Source: CAWHQZ01 sp963831645 (GTDB lineage: Bacteria; Pseudomonadota; Alphaproteobacteria; Rhizobiales; Aestuariivirgaceae). From it: 64,000 nucleotides of DNA. The notes under the pieces are model-generated. The model was not told where the DNA came from. It saw only the letters and a list, made by a program, of their open reading frames with translations, and ran no database searches. The DNA lies in assembly GCA_963831645.1 (NCBI GenBank), contig CAWHQZ010000023.1:186001-250000 (forward strand), written 5' to 3'. Shown here piece by piece: positions 47,484-56,564 of the stretch. A program made the translations under genes and the position numbers. The number at the start of each line of letters is the position of its first letter. Positions within the stretch are counted from its first letter, which is position 1.

Positions 47484-47837
47484 ATGTCCGTATCTCTGAC
47501 CGAAAAGGTCTGCACGCCCTGCCGCGGCGGCGTACCCCCGCTTACCGCCGATGAAGCCCGGCGTTATCAGGCGCAAGCAACCCACTGGTCGCTTCTCGAC
47601 GATTCCCGAAGGATCGAGCGCAAGTTCCAGTTCGGAAACTTCCGCGATGCCTTCGCGTTCGTCGAGCGCGCCGCCGAGCTTGCGGAGACCGAGGGCCATC
47701 ACCCCGACATCACGTTTGGCTGGGGCTATGCGTCGGTGTCGCTTCAAACCAAGAAAATCAAGGGTCTGCATGAAAACGATTTCATCATGGCAGCGAAGCT
47801 CGATCGCATCGCGGGAGAAACGCCGGGTGCCGCCTAG
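47484..47837 (+). CDS. phhB: 4a-hydroxytetrahydrobiopterin dehydratase (pterin carbinolamine dehydratase)
   Basis: 117 aa from ATG 47484 with AAGGAGAG 5 nt upstream. The PCD/DCoH fold is complete: LTADEARRYQAQATHWSLLD, IERKFQFGNFRDAFAFVERA, ELAETEGHHPDITFGWGYAS (the catalytic EGHHPD motif) and VSLQTKKIKGLHENDFIMAA. The enzyme dehydrates 4a-carbinolamine during tetrahydrobiopterin recycling after phenylalanine hydroxylation. No phenylalanine hydroxylase is in the window; the next gene, overlapping by 11 bp, is a Rieske oxygenase instead. Confidence 0.92.
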   Translation: MSVSLTEKVCTPCRGGVPPLTADEARRYQAQATHWSLLDDSRRIERKFQFGNFRDAFAFVERAAELAETEGHHPDITFGWGYASVSLQTKKIKGLHENDFIMAAKLDRIAGETPGAA

Positions 47838-49075
47838 CCGACAGGTGGTCCTCGGCGAGGCGCCACGGCAACCGACTGACGACCGGCCTGCGGCTTCTAT
47901 CGGGCCTGTCGCCGAGCTGGTCGAGGGTGTCAGCCAGCCCTTCGAACGGGCCAGATCGATGCCGCCCAGCGTCTACAGGAGTGAGGCGTTTCTGGAACGC
48001 GAGCTCGGTTGCATATTTGCGCGCGAATGGGTTTGTGTGGGTCGCGCGGGCGCCCTGGCGAAGCCCGGCGATTACCTGACCTACGAATTGGCTGGGCAGC
48101 CGATCTTTGTCATCCGCGACCACGAGAGCATTCTGCGGGCCATGTCAAACGTGTGCCTGCACCGCATGTCGACCCTCCTCGAGGGCGCGGGCAACAGGCG
48201 CGTCATCGTATGTCCCTATCATGCATGGAGCTACAATCTCGATGGCACCCTTCGCGGCGCACCGGCCATGACGCGCAACGAAGGTTTCGGGAAGGATCGT
48301 TATTGTCTGCCTCGGATCAGATGCGAGGAGTGGCTGGGGTGGGTGATGGTTACGCTCGAACCCGGACGCGGCTCCGGTCGCCGCCGGGCTCGCCGAGCTC
48401 GAGGGTCTCATCGCTGACTATGGGATGGAAAGTTACATCGAAACATTTCGCGAGACCCATGTCTGGGACACCAACTGGAAAATCCTCGCCGAGAATTTCA
48501 TGGAGAGCTACCACCTGCCGGTTTGCCATGCCGCCACGATCGGTGGTCTCTCGAAGCTCGATGACATGATTTGCCCGCCGGGGCGGCCCGCTTTCAACTT
48601 CCACACGATACTCAAGGACGAGTCCCTGAAGATAGCCATGGCGCATCCCGACAACACGCGGATGCGCGGCGAACGGCGGCGCACCACTTATCTGCTGACC
48701 ATCTATCCGAGCCTTCTCATCACCCTGACGCCCGGGTACTTCTGGTATCTGTCGCTGCATCCCAGGGGAGTAGGCAGGGTGCACATTACCTTTGGCGGCG
48801 GCATGGCGCCGGAGTTTGCCGGCTCGATGGAGGCCCAGGGACACTTTCGGCAGCTCAAGACGCTGCTTGATGAGGTCAACGTCGAGGACCGCGGCTGCAC
48901 GGAGAAGGTCTTCAAGGGAGTTTGCGCCGAGGCGGCGAAGCCCGGACATCTCAGCCACCTCGAGCGGCCGAACTTCGACTTCGCCCGATATCTAGCCGCT
49001 CGGGCCGGCGGCTTCGAGCGCTCGTTCGCGCCGTCATCCTCACCGGCTGCTCCCGCAGGGACGACGGAGAGGTGA
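47827..49075 (+). CDS. Rieske aromatic ring-hydroxylating oxygenase alpha subunit (frameshifted)
   Basis: GTG 47827 is the likely start, inside the 3' end of phhB. Frame one: FARSMPPSVYRSEAFLERE-like N-terminus, IFAREWVCVGRAGALAKPGD, and the Rieske pair CLHRMSTLL and CPYHAWSYNLDGTL. After an extra G near 48363 frame two holds WDTNWKILAENFMESYHLPV, CHAATIGG (two-His mononuclear iron site), YPSLLITLTPGYFWYLSLHP and the end PAGTTER. Length about 415 aa, normal for the family. No reductase or ferredoxin gene is adjacent. Choline, carnitine or betaine demethylating relatives share this layout; the substrate is open. Confidence 0.87.
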
Positions 49076-49200
49076 AGCGAAAGAACCAAATCGTCATTCC
49101 CTCGAAAGAGAGGATCGGGCACCTCGAAAAATACCTCTAGCCATGGCGTTGCAAATCAGATTCGGTGATTTGCGCGGGATGCTGCTGGCAGGGACGGTTT

Positions 49201-50244
49201 ATGGGTCAGATAGGGTTTTACGATCTCAACGATCGGCTTGCGGCGATCAGCGCCAAAGGCGATCCGCTTGAACTGATTAAGGCGACGGTTCCGTGGGAGA
49301 GTTTTCGGACCGAGATCGAGGCGGTTACGCGACTGAAGCCTGATGAGAGGAAGAGCGCCGCCGGCCGCAAGCCCTACGACGCGATCCTGATGTTCAAGAT
49401 TTTGGTGCTGCAGACTTTGCACAACCTGGCCGACGAGCAGCTTGAATACCTGATCCGCGACCGGCTCTCGTTCATGCGTTTTCTTGACCTTGGGCTGGAG
49501 GACCCTGTGCCGGACGCGTCCACGGTGTGGCTGTTCCGCGAGGCGCTGGCGAAAGCCGGACTGGTAGCCAAGCTGTTCGCGCTGTTCAACCAGCACCTGG
49601 AGGCCAAAGGTTATATCGCGCGCGGCGGCCAGATCGTCGACGCCACGATCGTTTTGGCGCCCATACAACGCAACAGCCGGAGCGAGAACGAGGCGATCAA
49701 GGCCGGCGAGACGCCGGAAGCCTGGGAGGCGAACCCAGCCAAGAACGCCCAGAAGGACAAGGATGCGCGCTGGACCAAGAAGCACGACCAGAGCTTCTAC
49801 GGCTACAAGAACCACATCAGCATCGACCGCAAGCACAAGCTCATCCGCCGCTACGCGCCGACCGACGCCAGCGTGCATGACAGCCAGAAGCTCGATGACG
49901 TGCTGGACCGGTCCAACACCAGCATCCAGGTGTGGGCCGACAGCGCCTACCGTTCGGCCGAGACCGAGGCCACGCTCAAGGCGCAAGGCTACAAGAGCCG
50001 CGTCCATCGCCGGGCCTGGCGCGGCCGCCCACTCTCAGAGCGCGAGCAGGTCGGCAACACCACGCGCTCGCGGGTGCGCGCCCGCGTCGAGCATGTGTTC
50101 GGCCATCAGCATACCTCGATGGGCGGCACGATTGTGCGCACCATCGGCATGGTGCGGGCCGCCGCCAAGATCGGGCTCATGAACCTGGTCTATAACATCA
50201 GCCGGCTGGCTCACCTCGAGCGGGTCGCGGCAGCTCCTGCCTGA
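49201..50244 (+). CDS. IS5 family transposase
   Basis: 347 aa, intact. GFYDLNDRLAAISAKGDPLE, the IS5-type N-terminal helix domain (MFKILVLQTLHNLADEQLEY, DRLSFMRFLDLGLEDPVPD), then DDE core parts: QIVDATIVLAPIQRNSRSEN (first Asp), KKHDQSFYGYKNHISIDRKH, VWADSAYRSAETEATLKAQG (second Asp) and RARVEHVFGHQHTSMGG (Glu). An IS5/IS1031-like single-ORF element. A palindrome GCAAATCA-N7-TGATTTGC lies at about 49150-49172 before the gene. I could not pair terminal inverted repeats with confidence, so the element edges (about 49.14 and 50.3 kb) are approximate. Confidence 0.9.
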   Translation: MGQIGFYDLNDRLAAISAKGDPLELIKATVPWESFRTEIEAVTRLKPDERKSAAGRKPYDAILMFKILVLQTLHNLADEQLEYLIRDRLSFMRFLDLGLEDPVPDASTVWLFREALAKAGLVAKLFALFNQHLEAKGYIARGGQIVDATIVLAPIQRNSRSENEAIKAGETPEAWEANPAKNAQKDKDARWTKKHDQSFYGYKNHISIDRKHKLIRRYAPTDASVHDSQKLDDVLDRSNTSIQVWADSAYRSAETEATLKAQGYKSRVHRRAWRGRPLSEREQVGNTTRSRVRARVEHVFGHQHTSMGGTIVRTIGMVRAAAKIGLMNLVYNISRLAHLERVAAAPA

Positions 50245-50513
50245 GCCGATCAAGGGGCGGAGTTTGTCCGGCGTCGCGTAAAATGCCCCCGCGACGCCGA
50301 GCCGGGGGCCAAAACGGCCCCGAACGGGCCACCCACAAGCACGACCGATGCGATCGCGCGCTCAAGGCCACGCTCAAAACGCCAATTCGGCGTATTATTC
50401 GAGGTGCCCGATCCAATAAAGCGGCGCAGCAGCGGTTTAGATTCACCATTGGTCCCCCGCTTTCGCGCGAATTCACACATCTTTTCAGGGCTCGCGTGAA
50501 CCACGCCGCCGCC

Positions 50514-50537
50514 GTCATACCAGCGAAAGCTGGTAGC
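50514..50537 (+). repeat. REP-like hairpin, unit 1
   Basis: GTCAT followed by ACCAGC-GAAA-GCTGGT (stem 50519-50534). It begins with the GTCAT end typical of dispersed rhizobial REP hairpins and faces unit 2 in opposite orientation. Confidence 0.7.
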
Positions 50538-50568
50538 TTTGGGCGGTCCAGCAGCGGAGAGGTCCGAA

Positions 50569-50597
50569 GCTGGATTCCGGCGTGCGCCGGAATGACG
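50569..50597 (-). repeat. REP-like hairpin, unit 2
   Basis: A perfect 8-bp stem TTCCGGCG-TG-CGCCGGAA (50575-50592) followed by TGAC. With unit 1 it forms an inverted pair about 32 bp apart. A third, weaker unit CCGC-TTTC-GCGG at 50669-50680 also ends in GGATGAC. They fill the 566-bp gap between the IS5 transposase and the radical SAM gene; nothing else is recognisable in that gap. Confidence 0.75.
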
Positions 50598-50810
50598 AAA
50601 TGGATGGAGCGGTGGGACGTTGGAGTTCGCGCGCCGGCATACGCCGAAGAGATGTGTGCATGCGATAACCGCTTTCGCGGGGATGACGGTTTTTCTCACT
50701 ATGGCGGTGAAGCTGGAAGTTTGAACTTGGGCATCCTCGCGACTTGTGCTTGGATGCGCCCTTGGGGGCCTTGGGTTACCGTCCGCAAAAATTGTGTGAG
50801 AGGAGCGTCG

Positions 50811-52234
50811 ATGCGCACACGGGTGATCCACCTTATCAATCCCAAGACCGACTCGTTGACTACTCGCCCTCTCTACCTGAATCGGGCGCTCTATTCGCCG
50901 CTTGCCGGTCTGCTGGCGGTGGCCGCGGCCATTCCGCGCGAGCGTTACGAGGTGGTGCTTTCCGACGAGAACATCGAGGACGTCGATTTCGATCTCTGTT
51001 GCGACCTCGTCGGCATTTCCGCCATGACGGCCTACGTCAACCGCGGCTACGAGATCGCCGACCGCTTCCGCGCCCGGGGCGTGCCGGTGGTGATGGGCGG
51101 TGTGCACCCGAGCTTCATGCCGCAGGAGGCGTTACGGCATAGCGACGCAGTGGTGATCGGCGAGGCCGAACTTGTCATCCCGAAGCTGCTGGACGATCTC
51201 GAGGAAGGACGGTTGCAGGGGACCTACCGGGCCGAGGGACTGCATCCGATGGTCGGCCTTAACATGCCTCGCTACGACCTGCTCAAGAAGAACCGCTACG
51301 TCAACACGACGTTCGTGCAGACCTCGCGCGGCTGTCACCAGGGTTGCACGTTCTGCGCCGAGCCCCTGATGAACGGGTTGAAGTTCCGCTACCGCCCGGT
51401 CGAGGAGGTGGTGCGCGAGGTCGAGAGCTGCGGCTCGCGCATGATCTCGCATCAACGACGCGGATTTCTTCGGCACTCCCGAGCGGCCCAAGGAGGTGAT
51501 GCGGGCGCTGATCGGCCGGGGCGTTCAGTGGCAAGCGGGCGTCACCTCGAAACTGGCGCAGGACGACCGCATGCTCGAGTTGGCGGCCAGGAGCGGGTGC
51601 ACCATGCTGTCGATCGGCTTTGAATCGATCTCGCGCGATACGCTCAAGAGCGTGCACAAGCACGTGAACCGTCCCGACCAGTTCGCTGCCCTCGTCGAGA
51701 AGGTGCATTCCTACGGCATCATGGTGTTCGGGCTTTTCATGTTCGGTTTCGACGGCGACGACGAAGACGTTTTCCAGGAAACCGCCAGGTTCAACATCGA
51801 GGCGGACTACGATGCCTGCGCCTATTCGGTACTGACGCCGTACCCCGGCACGCTCACGTGGTACGAGATGAAGAAGGCCAACCGGATCGTCTCCTTCGAC
51901 TGGGAGAAATACGACCAGGCCAACGTCGTCTACCGGCCTGCCGGAATGACCGGCGAGACGCTGCGGCTCGGTCACATTTCGGCTTATGAGACCTTCTATG
52001 CGCCCGTCTTCAATCGCCCGCCGCTTTCCTGTAACCGGCCGGCGCAAGCGCTTCCAGTGGGTGATCTACAATCTGTTCATGAAAAAAGGCTCGGCTACGG
52101 ACCGCAAGGATGCAGTCGCCGCGCCGACGGCCGCACCGGATCTCGCACCCGTTCCGCCCATCCTGCCCATCAAGCGTGAATGGCGCGAGTCGGTGCTCGA
52201 GGCGATCGGCGGGGAGAGTCCGCATCTGCATTAG
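50811..52234 (+). CDS. B12-binding-domain radical SAM protein (frameshifted)
   Basis: ATG 50811 after GAGAGGAGCG. The N-terminal cobalamin-binding-like domain is RVIHLINPKTDSLTTRPLYL, SPLAGLLAVAAAIPRERYEV and VVMGGVHPSFMPQEALRHSD. The radical SAM cluster is QTSRGCHQGCTFCAEP (CX3CX2C). After a break near 51447 it continues VQWQAGVTSKLAQDDRMLEL, GCTMLSIGFESISRDTLKSV and GIMVFGLFMFGFDGDDEDVF. A second break near 52025 leads to RRKRFQWVIYNLFMKKGS and the end GESPHLH. About 475 aa. Family members include hopanoid methylases and ring-forming enzymes; no clear partner gene is adjacent, so the substrate is unknown. Confidence 0.87.
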
Positions 52235-52264
52235 GCACTGACCACAGACCGCCCCTGCCGGTTT

Positions 52265-52669
52265 TCATTCCGGTTCCTCGGGAAATTGCCTGGCCTGCGG
52301 GGGAATCGCGATTCCGGGCAGCTTGCGGGTGGTCCAGATGTGAATCGCCGGCGAGGCATCGATCGCGACGTCAAGGGAGCCGGCCTTGATCGAGATCTCC
52401 GCCGACTTTGCGTCAGCTTCATGCCAGAGGCGCGAGCCGCATACCGGGCAGAATGCGCAGTTCACGCGGCGCCCGCTGTCGGCGTCGCGCGCCCAGAACC
52501 GCGGCTCACCGTTGGTGAGACGAAAGCCGGAGCGAGGAACTATGAGCGACGTGCCGAACGCCGAGGCCGATTGCTTCCGGCACTCGCGGCAATGACAGAT
52601 ATAGAGAGCCAGCGGCTTCGCCTCGATTGAATATCGGACTTCGCCGCACTGACAGCCGCCGGTCTGCAT
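52265..52669 (-). CDS. GFA family (glutathione-dependent formaldehyde-activating enzyme-like) protein
   Basis: 134 aa, intact. Zinc motifs of the Mss4-like GFA fold are complete: GGCQCGEVRYSIEAKPLALY, ICHCRECRKQSASAFGTSLI and FCPVCGSRLWH, with two CxC/CxxC pairs. True Gfa condenses formaldehyde with glutathione; most short GFA proteins have no proven role. It is a clear paralogue of the protein at 54526-54981, about 2 kb away on the opposite strand. Starts ATG 52669, directly after the DUF4326 stop. Confidence 0.92.
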   Translation of the reverse strand: MQTGGCQCGEVRYSIEAKPLALYICHCRECRKQSASAFGTSLIVPRSGFRLTNGEPRFWARDADSGRRVNCAFCPVCGSRLWHEADAKSAEISIKAGSLDVAIDASPAIHIWTTRKLPGIAIPPQARQFPEEPE

Positions 52670-52672
52670 TCT

Positions 52673-52987
52673 TCAATCCGGTTTCTTTGGGCGCATACGG
52701 CGTTTTCCGCTAAGGCGTCGGACCCCGGGGTTCGCCAGCTCAAGCAGCACGTCGGCATGGCAAGGCTCGTCGAGCGGACACCAGCAGGCGAGGTTCCTGC
52801 CGCGCAACTGATCGAGGTCGGCGGGGCGGTCAACGACCTGTAGAGTGCGACGCACTGGGCCCGGTCGCCGTCTCTGCCCGCCACGAACGGGTTGCCCCAC
52901 TTCGTCGAGCGGTCGACCTTCACCGTGTTCGGCGGCATGCGCCAACCCTTGGCGCGGCTCAAACGAACGCGGTACGGTCGTTTGAAG
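52673..52987 (-). CDS. DUF4326 protein (frameshifted)
   Basis: Frame one: FKRPYRVRLSRAKGWRMPPN, TVKVDRSTKWGNPFVAG and DRAQCVALYRSL. Frame two: VVDRPADLDQLRGRNLACWC, PLDEPCHADVLLELAN and RPKKPD. RLxRxKGWRxPxNTVxVxRxTKWGNPF followed by GxxLxCWCxPxxxCHxDVLL is the DUF4326 signature, a small family seen in phages and bacteria with a conserved CWC/CH cluster. The break is near 52845. The start codon is uncertain (TTG 52961-52963 region or ATG 52940-52942). Confidence 0.75.
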   Translation of the reverse strand, partial: LQTTVPRSFEPRQGLAHAAEHGEGRPLDEVGQPVRGGQRRRPGPVRRTLQVVDRPADLDQLRGRNLACWCPLDEPCHADVLLELANPGVRRLSGKRRMRPKKPD

Positions 52988-52991
52988 GCGG

Positions 52992-53456
52992 CTACTTGTA
53001 ATATCCCACGCCGCAGGTCTGGTCGCCGATTTTGGTGACGAAGCTTACCTTTTCCACCGGCTCCTGGCTGCCGGGCCTCGGCCATTTGTAGGTCACCTCG
53101 TTGACTTTGCCTTCTTCGCCGGCTTTGAAAATCTCTTCTCCGAAGGCCTTGCCGTCCACGTCTTTCACGTCGCGGGCGTGCCGGCCGAGTTGGGTCGGAT
53201 CGAGATGTGCCGTGGTGGCGCCGTCCGCACCGATACAGAATGGATAGAGGTCTCGGTCCTTGAACTCGGCAGCGCCGGCATTGAACTTGGCCATTGCTGC
53301 CGCCGGATCGGCTTTCATGGCGGCGACCACGCGGTTGAGCATGGCCTTGGCCTCTTCTGCTGTGCCGAATTCCGCGGCAAATGCGCCGGCCGACAGGAGC
53401 AAGCCGGCGGCGGCTGCGGCGGCGCAAACGATGTTAGTCCCCATGACGCTCTCCAT
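52992..53456 (-). CDS. periplasmic single-cache domain protein
   Basis: 154 aa with a signal peptide (IVCAAAAAAGLLLSAGAFAA). The mature part is a cache-type sensor fold: AEEAKAMLNRVVAAMKADPA, KDRDLYPFCIGADGATTAHL, GRHARDVKDVDGKAFGEEIF, NEVTYKWPRPGSQEPVEKVS and IGDQTCGVGYYK. Stand-alone soluble cache proteins of this type accompany chemoreceptors and sensor kinases or act alone in the periplasm; no partner is adjacent. Two cysteines in the mature part could pair. The start is 53456 or the internal ATG 53444. Confidence 0.85.
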   Translation of the reverse strand: MESVMGTNIVCAAAAAAGLLLSAGAFAAEFGTAEEAKAMLNRVVAAMKADPAAAMAKFNAGAAEFKDRDLYPFCIGADGATTAHLDPTQLGRHARDVKDVDGKAFGEEIFKAGEEGKVNEVTYKWPRPGSQEPVEKVSFVTKIGDQTCGVGYYK

Positions 53457-53629
53457 CTACGCAGTGGTTCGTCTTTCCCCAAGCACAAACTCTCCCACGA
53501 AACTGTCTGCGCGACAACCGTGCGGATGCATCATGTCGGGAAACGGCAACGCCCAAGTTGGCACGCGCATCCTCATGCCGTATTGGGACAGACGAAGTAG
53601 GGCGCGGTTCCATCTGGGACAAACGTGTC

Positions 53630-54529
53630 ATGAGCGTCATGTCAGGCTTTCATGGTGTCTTTCCCTATCTCGTCTCGCCGGTAGACTCCTCCGGTCGCGT
53701 AATGGGTGACGTTCTCGGACAACTTGCCGACGATCTCATCAAGGCCGGTGTGCATGGGTTGACTCCGCTCGGTTCCACGGGCGAGTTCGCCTATCTCGAC
53801 AACGAGCAACGCAGAACAGTCGTCCAGGCGACCATTGAGGCGGCGGGCAGGCGCGTGCCGGTGATCGCCGGCGTGGCGGCAACCACGACGGCCGACGCGG
53901 TCGCGCAGGCGAAAACTTATCAACGACTCGGCGCCGACGGAATCCTTGCAATTCTTGAGGCTTATTTCCCAGTGAACGAGGCTGGCATCGAGAGTTACTT
54001 CCGTTCAATCGCCGACGCCGTCGACATTCCGGTGGTGCTCTACACGAACCCGCAGTTCCAGCGCTCGGACCTGTCGCTCGACGTGATCGCTCGTCTCGCC
54101 CAACACCCGCGCATCCGCTACATCAAGGATGCCTCGACTAATACCGGGCGCCTGCTTTCCATCATGATCAGGTGCGAGCAGATGCGCGTCTTTGCCGCCT
54201 CCGCTCACATTCCGCTTGCGGTGATGCTTATCGGTGGCGTCGGCTGGATGGCGGGCCCGGCCTGCCTCGTTCCGCGCGAGAGCGTTGCGCTTTATGACCT
54301 ATGCCGGGCCGGGCTCTGGACCGAGGCGGCGGAGCTGCAGCGCCGCCTGTGGCGCGTTAACGAGATCTTCGCCCGCTTCAATCTCGCCGCCTGCATCAAG
54401 GCCGGGCTGCAGGCGCAGGGGTATCGAGTTGGCGATCCGGTTCCGCCACAAGCCGCACTGACTGCCGAGGACCTCCGTGCCGTTGAAGCGGCACTGGCTG
54501 GAGCCCGGGCGCTCGGCAAAGAGCGATGA
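53630..54529 (+). CDS. dihydrodipicolinate synthase-family aldolase/lyase
   Basis: 299 aa. TIM-barrel DapA-like fold: GFHGVFPYLVSPVDSSGRVM, GVHGLTPLGSTGEFAYLDNE (pyruvate-binding GSTGE), PVIAGVAATTTADAVAQAKT, VVLYTNPQF with the catalytic Tyr region, and IRYIKDASTNTGRLLSIMIR with the Schiff-base Lys. Because these bacteria keep a separate dapA, this is probably a catabolic relative (sugar-acid or hydroxyproline lyase type). Its TGA overlaps the start of the GFA gene (ATGA), so the two are coupled. Start ATG 53630, with ATG 53639 possible. Confidence 0.9.
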   Translation: MSVMSGFHGVFPYLVSPVDSSGRVMGDVLGQLADDLIKAGVHGLTPLGSTGEFAYLDNEQRRTVVQATIEAAGRRVPVIAGVAATTTADAVAQAKTYQRLGADGILAILEAYFPVNEAGIESYFRSIADAVDIPVVLYTNPQFQRSDLSLDVIARLAQHPRIRYIKDASTNTGRLLSIMIRCEQMRVFAASAHIPLAVMLIGGVGWMAGPACLVPRESVALYDLCRAGLWTEAAELQRRLWRVNEIFARFNLAACIKAGLQAQGYRVGDPVPPQAALTAEDLRAVEAALAGARALGKER

Positions 54530-54981
54530 ACGACCGGCCGGGCGGATGCCAGTGCGGCGAAATTCGTTACGTCGTCTCGGCCCCGCCCTTGACGCTCTAT
54601 GTCTGCCACTGCCGTGATTGCCAACGGCAGTCGGCTAGCGGCTTCGGGATGTCGATGCCCGTTCCGCGAGACGGATTCGAAATCGTTCGGGGCGAGCCGA
54701 AGCTATGGCATCGCATCGCCGCAAGTGGGCGCGTTGTCGCATGCACCTTCTGCCCGAACTGCGGAACCAGGATTTATCACGCTCCGGAGCGCAATCGGGC
54801 GATCGTCAACATCAAGCCGGGTACGCTTGATGACCCGGACGGCCTCGTCCCGGTCGGGCACGTATGGGCAAGTCGCGCCCTGCCATGGCTGAGGCCGTTG
54901 ATCACCGGTCTCGTGTTCGACGAACAGCCAGCCGACTTCGAGCCGTTCTTCACGGCTTGGGCCCGGCGGAATCGGGCGTAG
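54526..54981 (+). CDS. GFA family protein
   Basis: 151 aa, intact. GGCQCGEIRYVVSAPPLTLY, VCHCRDCQRQSASGFGMSMP and FCPNCGTRIYH carry the zinc cysteines. The C-terminus is longer than in its paralogue at 52265 (LVFDEQPADFEPFFTAWARR). Overlaps the preceding lyase gene by 4 bp, so it is co-translated. Whether it activates formaldehyde is unknown. Confidence 0.92.
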   Translation: MNDRPGGCQCGEIRYVVSAPPLTLYVCHCRDCQRQSASGFGMSMPVPRDGFEIVRGEPKLWHRIAASGRVVACTFCPNCGTRIYHAPERNRAIVNIKPGTLDDPDGLVPVGHVWASRALPWLRPLITGLVFDEQPADFEPFFTAWARRNRA

Positions 54982-55001
54982 GACAGTATCCTTGCGCGAA
55001 C

Positions 55002-55772
55002 TCACACCTGAGCGATGAGGAAAATCCGGCGAAAAGGCAGCAACGTGCGGCCGTCCGGCTGTTTCGGGTAGGCTGTGGAAATGCGAGTGGCGTAGGCGGC
55101 GAGGAAGGCGTCGCGATGCGTTTCGTCGAGTGCATCGAGATAGGGCCTGAGCGCCGTTCCCTTGACCCACTCGACGACCGGGTTGTCACCTTCGAGCACG
55201 TGGAGGTACTCGGTCTCCCAGATATCGACCCGCCGCGCGAGGGGCGCCAGGATTTGATAGTACGCTTGCGGCGATTCGACAGATCGGTAGATCGGCCGCA
55301 CCTGGGACAGCAGCGGCTTCCACGGACCGTCTGAGGCGGCTTCGTCGATCAGCAGGTGACAGGGGGCGTCACGGTTGCACGGCACTTGCACGGCGAGCAC
55401 ACCGCCCGATGCCAGCTGCGCCATGAGGCGCGGCAACAACCGCCGGTGATCGTCGAGCCAATGCAACGTCGCGTTGGAGAACAGCAGGTGGGCCGGCGCC
55501 GGCGGCGACCATTGCGCGATGTCGGCCTGCAGGAATGTGACATTCGGAGCTTCCTGGCTTGCCCTGACGAGCATTTCCGGGGACGAATCGATGCCGGCAA
55601 CGGCGGCGCCGGGCCAGCGCTTTGCCAGCAGTCGAGTGATGGCGCCGGGCCCGCAGCCGAGATCATAGACCGTGCGTGGATCATCGAGTGGTATCTGCGC
55701 CAACAGGTCGAGCGCCGGGCGCAGGCGATGATCGGCGAATTTCAGGTATTCTCGGGGATCCCAGGTCGGCAT
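55002..55772 (-). CDS. tam: trans-aconitate 2-methyltransferase
   Basis: 256 aa from ATG 55772 (MPTWDPREYLKFADHRLRPA); an in-frame ATG at 55790 is less typical. SAM-binding motif I is VYDLGCGPGAITRLLAKRWP, motif II VAGIDSSPEMLVRAS, then FLQADIAQWSPPAPAHLLFS and ATLHWLDDHRRLLPRLMAQL, followed by the Tam-specific YYQILAPLARRVDIWETEYL and GTALRPYLDAL. The enzyme methylates trans-aconitate, a by-product that inhibits aconitase. Intact and of usual length. Convergent with the GFA gene. Confidence 0.93.
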   Translation of the reverse strand: MPTWDPREYLKFADHRLRPALDLLAQIPLDDPRTVYDLGCGPGAITRLLAKRWPGAAVAGIDSSPEMLVRASQEAPNVTFLQADIAQWSPPAPAHLLFSNATLHWLDDHRRLLPRLMAQLASGGVLAVQVPCNRDAPCHLLIDEAASDGPWKPLLSQVRPIYRSVESPQAYYQILAPLARRVDIWETEYLHVLEGDNPVVEWVKGTALRPYLDALDETHRDAFLAAYATRISTAYPKQPDGRTLLPFRRIFLIAQV

Positions 55773-56060
55773 TTCATCCTCACGCTTCACTCCGCCTCAA
55801 CTCGAAAGCAACGCAGAATTTATCGGACGCAGCACCGGCTTGTCCCTGAGGCCTGTCGATTTGAAGGCAACCCATTCGACCATAGGCGAGGATGTAGAAA
55901 CCCGTGGAGAACAAGCTTGGGGCCTCGAAGTTGTGTCACGAACTCACAGGTTCGCCGCGCGCAAGCTTCTCTTGGGTGGAGGGCAACGGCGGCTATGCGC
56001 CCGGCTGCACCTGCGCCGTTCACCAGCGGGCATGAAATTGAACGCATTTCTGAGGAATCC

Positions 56061-56564
56061 ATGCAGCTCTCTTCACAAAGAATCACCCCCTTCTTATGGT
56101 TCGACTCCCAGGCCGAAGAGGCCGCTAATTTCTATGTTTCTGTCTTCAGGAATTCCAGGATCCTGAACCTCTCGCGCTATGGTAAAGAAGGCCAGGAGAT
56201 CCACGGAAGACAGCCGGGATCGGTAATGACCGTCGAGTTCGAAATCGAGGGGCAAAAATTCGTGGCGCTGAACGGCGGGCCGATTTTCAAGTTCAGCGAG
56301 GCCATTTCCTTCCAGGTCCACTGTGAAACCCAGGAGGAAATCGACTACTTCTGGGGAAAGCTGGCGGAGTCCGGTGGAGAGCAGCAGTGCGGGTGGCTTA
56401 AGGACAAATATGGCCTCTCGTGGCAGATCGTTCCGACGGCTCTTCCCAAGATGCTGACGGACCCGGACGCCGAACGGGCGAGACGGGTTACCAAGGCTTT
56501 TCTCGGAATGAGGAAATTTGACCTCGAAGAGCTGCGGCGAGCCTACGACGGGCATGCCGCCTGA
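56061..56564 (+). CDS. PhnB/3-demethylubiquinone-9-type VOC protein
   Basis: 167 aa from ATG 56061 (GAGGAATCC upstream). ITPFLWFDSQAEEAANFYVS, VFRNSRILNLSRYGKEGQEI, VEFEIEGQKFVALNGGPIFK, EAISFQVHCETQEEIDYFWG, GGEQQCGWLKDKYGLSWQIV and TDPDAERARRVTKAFLGMRK match the PhnB-like vicinal-oxygen-chelate family. Function is generally unassigned; the members are small cytosolic proteins often with N-terminal His/Glu metal sites. The preceding 55.79-56.06 kb gap holds nothing recognisable. Confidence 0.92.
   Translation: MQLSSQRITPFLWFDSQAEEAANFYVSVFRNSRILNLSRYGKEGQEIHGRQPGSVMTVEFEIEGQKFVALNGGPIFKFSEAISFQVHCETQEEIDYFWGKLAESGGEQQCGWLKDKYGLSWQIVPTALPKMLTDPDAERARRVTKAFLGMRKFDLEELRRAYDGHAA

Noticed and set aside
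49140..50300. Terminal inverted repeats of the IS5-family element
   Set aside because: I compared both flanks and found only a local palindrome on the left and no convincing matching ends.
50514..50680. CRISPR array
   Set aside because: Hairpin units are few, unequal in sequence and orientation, and lack regular spacers; they fit REP elements.
55356..56060. Plus-strand extension of the PhnB-like frame back to 55356
   Set aside because: It is antisense to tam; VOC homology and a ribosome site fix the start at 56061.
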